Positions 62,534 through 64,000 of a stretch of 64,000 nucleotides of DNA are shown here, one piece after another. The notes beneath the pieces are model-generated. The model did not search any database, was not told the DNA's origin, and worked only from the letters and a program-made list of their open reading frames with translations. Made by a program: the position numbers and the translations under genes. How positions within the stretch are numbered: the first letter of the stretch is position 1; every line of letters starts with the position of its first letter. Source of the stretch: Paraburkholderia fungorum (GTDB lineage Bacteria > Pseudomonadota > Gammaproteobacteria > Burkholderiales > Burkholderiaceae); NCBI RefSeq assembly GCF_902833645.1, contig NZ_CADFGE010000005.1, positions 1 through 64,000 on the forward strand. The letters are read 5' to 3'.

Positions 62534-62550
62534 CTTAGATTTGACTTAGC
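62534..62550 (+). promoter_or_regulatory. PmrA/QseB-like box in the divergent region
   Basis: CTTAGA, five bases (TTTGA), CTTAGC, half-sites 11 bp apart. It lies between the RND operon and the regulator gene and could serve both. Confidence 0.45.
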
Positions 62551-62575
62551 ACGCTGTTTCGATTCGGTGGAGCGC

Positions 62576-63250
62576 ATGAGAATTCTCCTCGTAGAAGACG
62601 ACGAAATGATTGGCGATGCAATCATCCAGGCATTGAAGGATGCGGCGTATGCGGCCGATTGGGTGCGCGACTCAGAGTCGGCAACCGGGGCGTTGCTGGG
62701 ACGTGAGCACGACGTCGTGCTGCTGGACCTGAATCTGCCGAAGCGCGACGGCATTGACGTGCTCCGGTCGCTCAGAGCGGGGGGAATCAAGACTCCAGTG
62801 ATTATTCTTACAGCGCGCGACAGTGTCGAGGACCGCATAGTCGGGCTGGATGCCGGCGCCGATGACTATCTTGTCAAGCCATTCGAAATCAGCGAATTAC
62901 TCGCGCGACTTCGGGCGGTGACCCGTCGGCTTGGCGACCATGGCGATACCAGGATGACAAGCGGGAGTCTTACACTCGACGCTGCCACGCACATGGCTGT
63001 GTATGAGAACAACGAGTGCCGGTTGACGAGTCGTGAGTTTGCGCTTTTGAGCGCGCTGTTGATGAAGCCGGGGACGGTCCTGTCGCGAAGCGACCTGGAG
63101 CGACAACTATACGCCTGGCAGGAACAGGTCGAGAGCAATGCCGTGGAGGTTCTGATTCACGGCATCCGCAAAAAGCTTGGCGCGTCGGTTATCCGCAACG
63201 TACGAGGTGTGGGATGGTTGGTAGACAAGGAAAACAATCACGCTCGCTGA
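62576..63250 (+). CDS. OmpR-family response regulator (second system)
   Basis: 224 residues: receiver (VEDDEMIGDAI, phospho-Asp in VVLLDLNLPKRDG, Lys in VKPFEISEL) and winged helix (LTSREFALLSALLMKPGTVLSR, ESNAVEVLIHGIRKKLG). Related to the regulator at 51660. GGAG precedes the start at 62576. Divergent from the RND operon it probably controls. Confidence 0.92.
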   Translation: MRILLVEDDEMIGDAIIQALKDAAYAADWVRDSESATGALLGREHDVVLLDLNLPKRDGIDVLRSLRAGGIKTPVIILTARDSVEDRIVGLDAGADDYLVKPFEISELLARLRAVTRRLGDHGDTRMTSGSLTLDAATHMAVYENNECRLTSREFALLSALLMKPGTVLSRSDLERQLYAWQEQVESNAVEVLIHGIRKKLGASVIRNVRGVGWLVDKENNHAR

Positions 63251-64000
63251 CGCTGCAGTTGTCGGCTTGGATTGGCAGCGTGATTGTGGCAGTTGGCGTG
63301 CTTGCCTGCGGGTTTTCATTCCTGTTCGCGTATCAGGAGGCGAGAGAGCTTCAGGACGGGCAACTGAAGCAAGTCGCTGCGCTCATTGATAGCGGCGCGT
63401 TGGCGTTCACAGGGTCCCGCCAATCAATCGAGAGCTCCCAGGACCCGGACGTCAAGGTAGTTATTGACCGGTTAAGCGAGGCACCCTCAGGCGTCGCGCA
63501 GTCTGCTGGATTGGCGATTCCGCAGGAGCTGGGCGACGGCTTTCATGATTTGAGCGGTGATGAACAAAGCTGGCGCGTCAATATACGGACGCTCCGGAGC
63601 GGCGGGCGCATCGCCGTTGCAGAACCCTCCGCGTTACGTGACGAAATAGCGCGGGACGGTGCGATGAGAACACTCGTGCCCATGCTGCTCCTGTTGCCTG
63701 GGCTATTCATCGTCGTGGTGGTGATTGTCAGGACGAAACTTGCGCCGTTGACACGTCTTGCTGCCGTCGTGGACCGCCAGACCGATGCGACGGTCCAACC
63801 GTTATCAGAGGAGAGTATCGCCGCGGAAGTGCTGCCCTTTGTCCGGTCGATAAACAGCCTGATTGCGCGACTGAGGGACGCTATTGGTCAGCAGCGGCGA
63901 TTTGTCGCCAGCGCAGCACATGAGTTGCGTTCGCCGTTGGCAGCCCTGTCCTTGCAAGCGGGAAATCTGGGAGCCGCCATTACGTCGCCGGATGCACGGG
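63214..64000 (+). CDS. Sensor histidine kinase, partial (runs off the window)
   Basis: 262 codons are visible from an ATG at 63214 that overlaps the regulator by 37 bp. N-terminal helix (LTLQLSAWIGSVIVAVGVLAC), periplasmic domain to ~150, second helix (LVPMLLLLPGLFIVVVVIV), HAMP-like linker and the phospho-acceptor box ASAAHELRSPLAALS. The ATPase domain lies beyond position 64000. Confidence 0.9.
   Translation, partial: MVGRQGKQSRSLTLQLSAWIGSVIVAVGVLACGFSFLFAYQEARELQDGQLKQVAALIDSGALAFTGSRQSIESSQDPDVKVVIDRLSEAPSGVAQSAGLAIPQELGDGFHDLSGDEQSWRVNIRTLRSGGRIAVAEPSALRDEIARDGAMRTLVPMLLLLPGLFIVVVVIVRTKLAPLTRLAAVVDRQTDATVQPLSEESIAAEVLPFVRSINSLIARLRDAIGQQRRFVASAAHELRSPLAALSLQAGNLGAAITSPDAR

Overview
The window looks like a metal-resistance and stress island from a GC-rich betaproteobacterium of the Burkholderiales (Paraburkholderia, Caballeronia or Burkholderia type). 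That assignment is inferred from gene content: several secreted DUF4148-type proteins, a MASE1-PAS-GGDEF cyclase, an NrsF/ECF pair beside a bufferin operon, and Cupriavidus/Burkholderia-style cus and cop clusters. No rRNA, tRNA, CRISPR array or replication origin was seen.

Layout. 0-5.4 kb is a sparse edge with an IS110 transposase remnant, a receiver protein, a PepSY protein, a frameshifted glycine-zipper pseudogene and a DUF4148 protein. 5.4-7.3 kb holds a membrane diguanylate cyclase. 7.4-10.8 kb is a mercury locus: MerR divergent from merT-merP-GDCCVxC gene, with thioredoxin and CcdA-like genes behind merR and a convergent SAM methyltransferase; no mercuric reductase is present. 10.9-15.1 kb is an ECF sigma/NrsF anti-sigma pair divergent from a bufferin-type operon (DUF2282 precursor, DUF692/MNIO enzyme, DUF2063 partner, DoxX protein) that ends with a second GDCCVxC gene. 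15.2-18 kb is a nickel/cobalt module (EamA exporter with His-rich tail, RcnR/DmeR repressor, DmeF exporter). 18.2-23.3 kb is a leftward copper-type group (copR-copS, CopZ-like chaperone, YVTN propeller, permease, DUF305 protein). An IS630 element (23.5-24.6 kb) separates it from a rightward group at 24.6-30 kb (small secreted protein, TolC-like protein, multicopper oxidase, CusF-like protein, CopC, CopD).

31.1-42.3 kb is a long cus operon: cusC, cusB fused to a CusF domain, cusA, a CusF-like protein and a DsbD-like reductase, followed by small Cys/Met-rich secreted or membrane proteins, a PCYCGC-type protein and a PII-like protein. A solitary cueR follows. 44-46.2 kb is a BigR / persulfide dioxygenase / YeeE-YedE sulfur module. 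46.2-50.8 kb is gene-poor. The right end has a cytochrome b561, a QseBC/PmrAB-type two-component system, phoU, an MFS transporter, a tripartite RND efflux operon and a second two-component system whose kinase runs off the window.

Two regulatory threads stand out. First, a GTAACC-N16-CGAA promoter in front of the bufferin precursor matches my recollection of the Caulobacter SigF consensus. Second, about ten direct-repeat elements with PmrA/QseB-box geometry (half-sites 11 bp apart) lie upstream of the PepSY gene, two DUF4148 genes, both right-end two-component systems and in several gene-poor stretches. All assignments come from reading the sequence; no database search was run.
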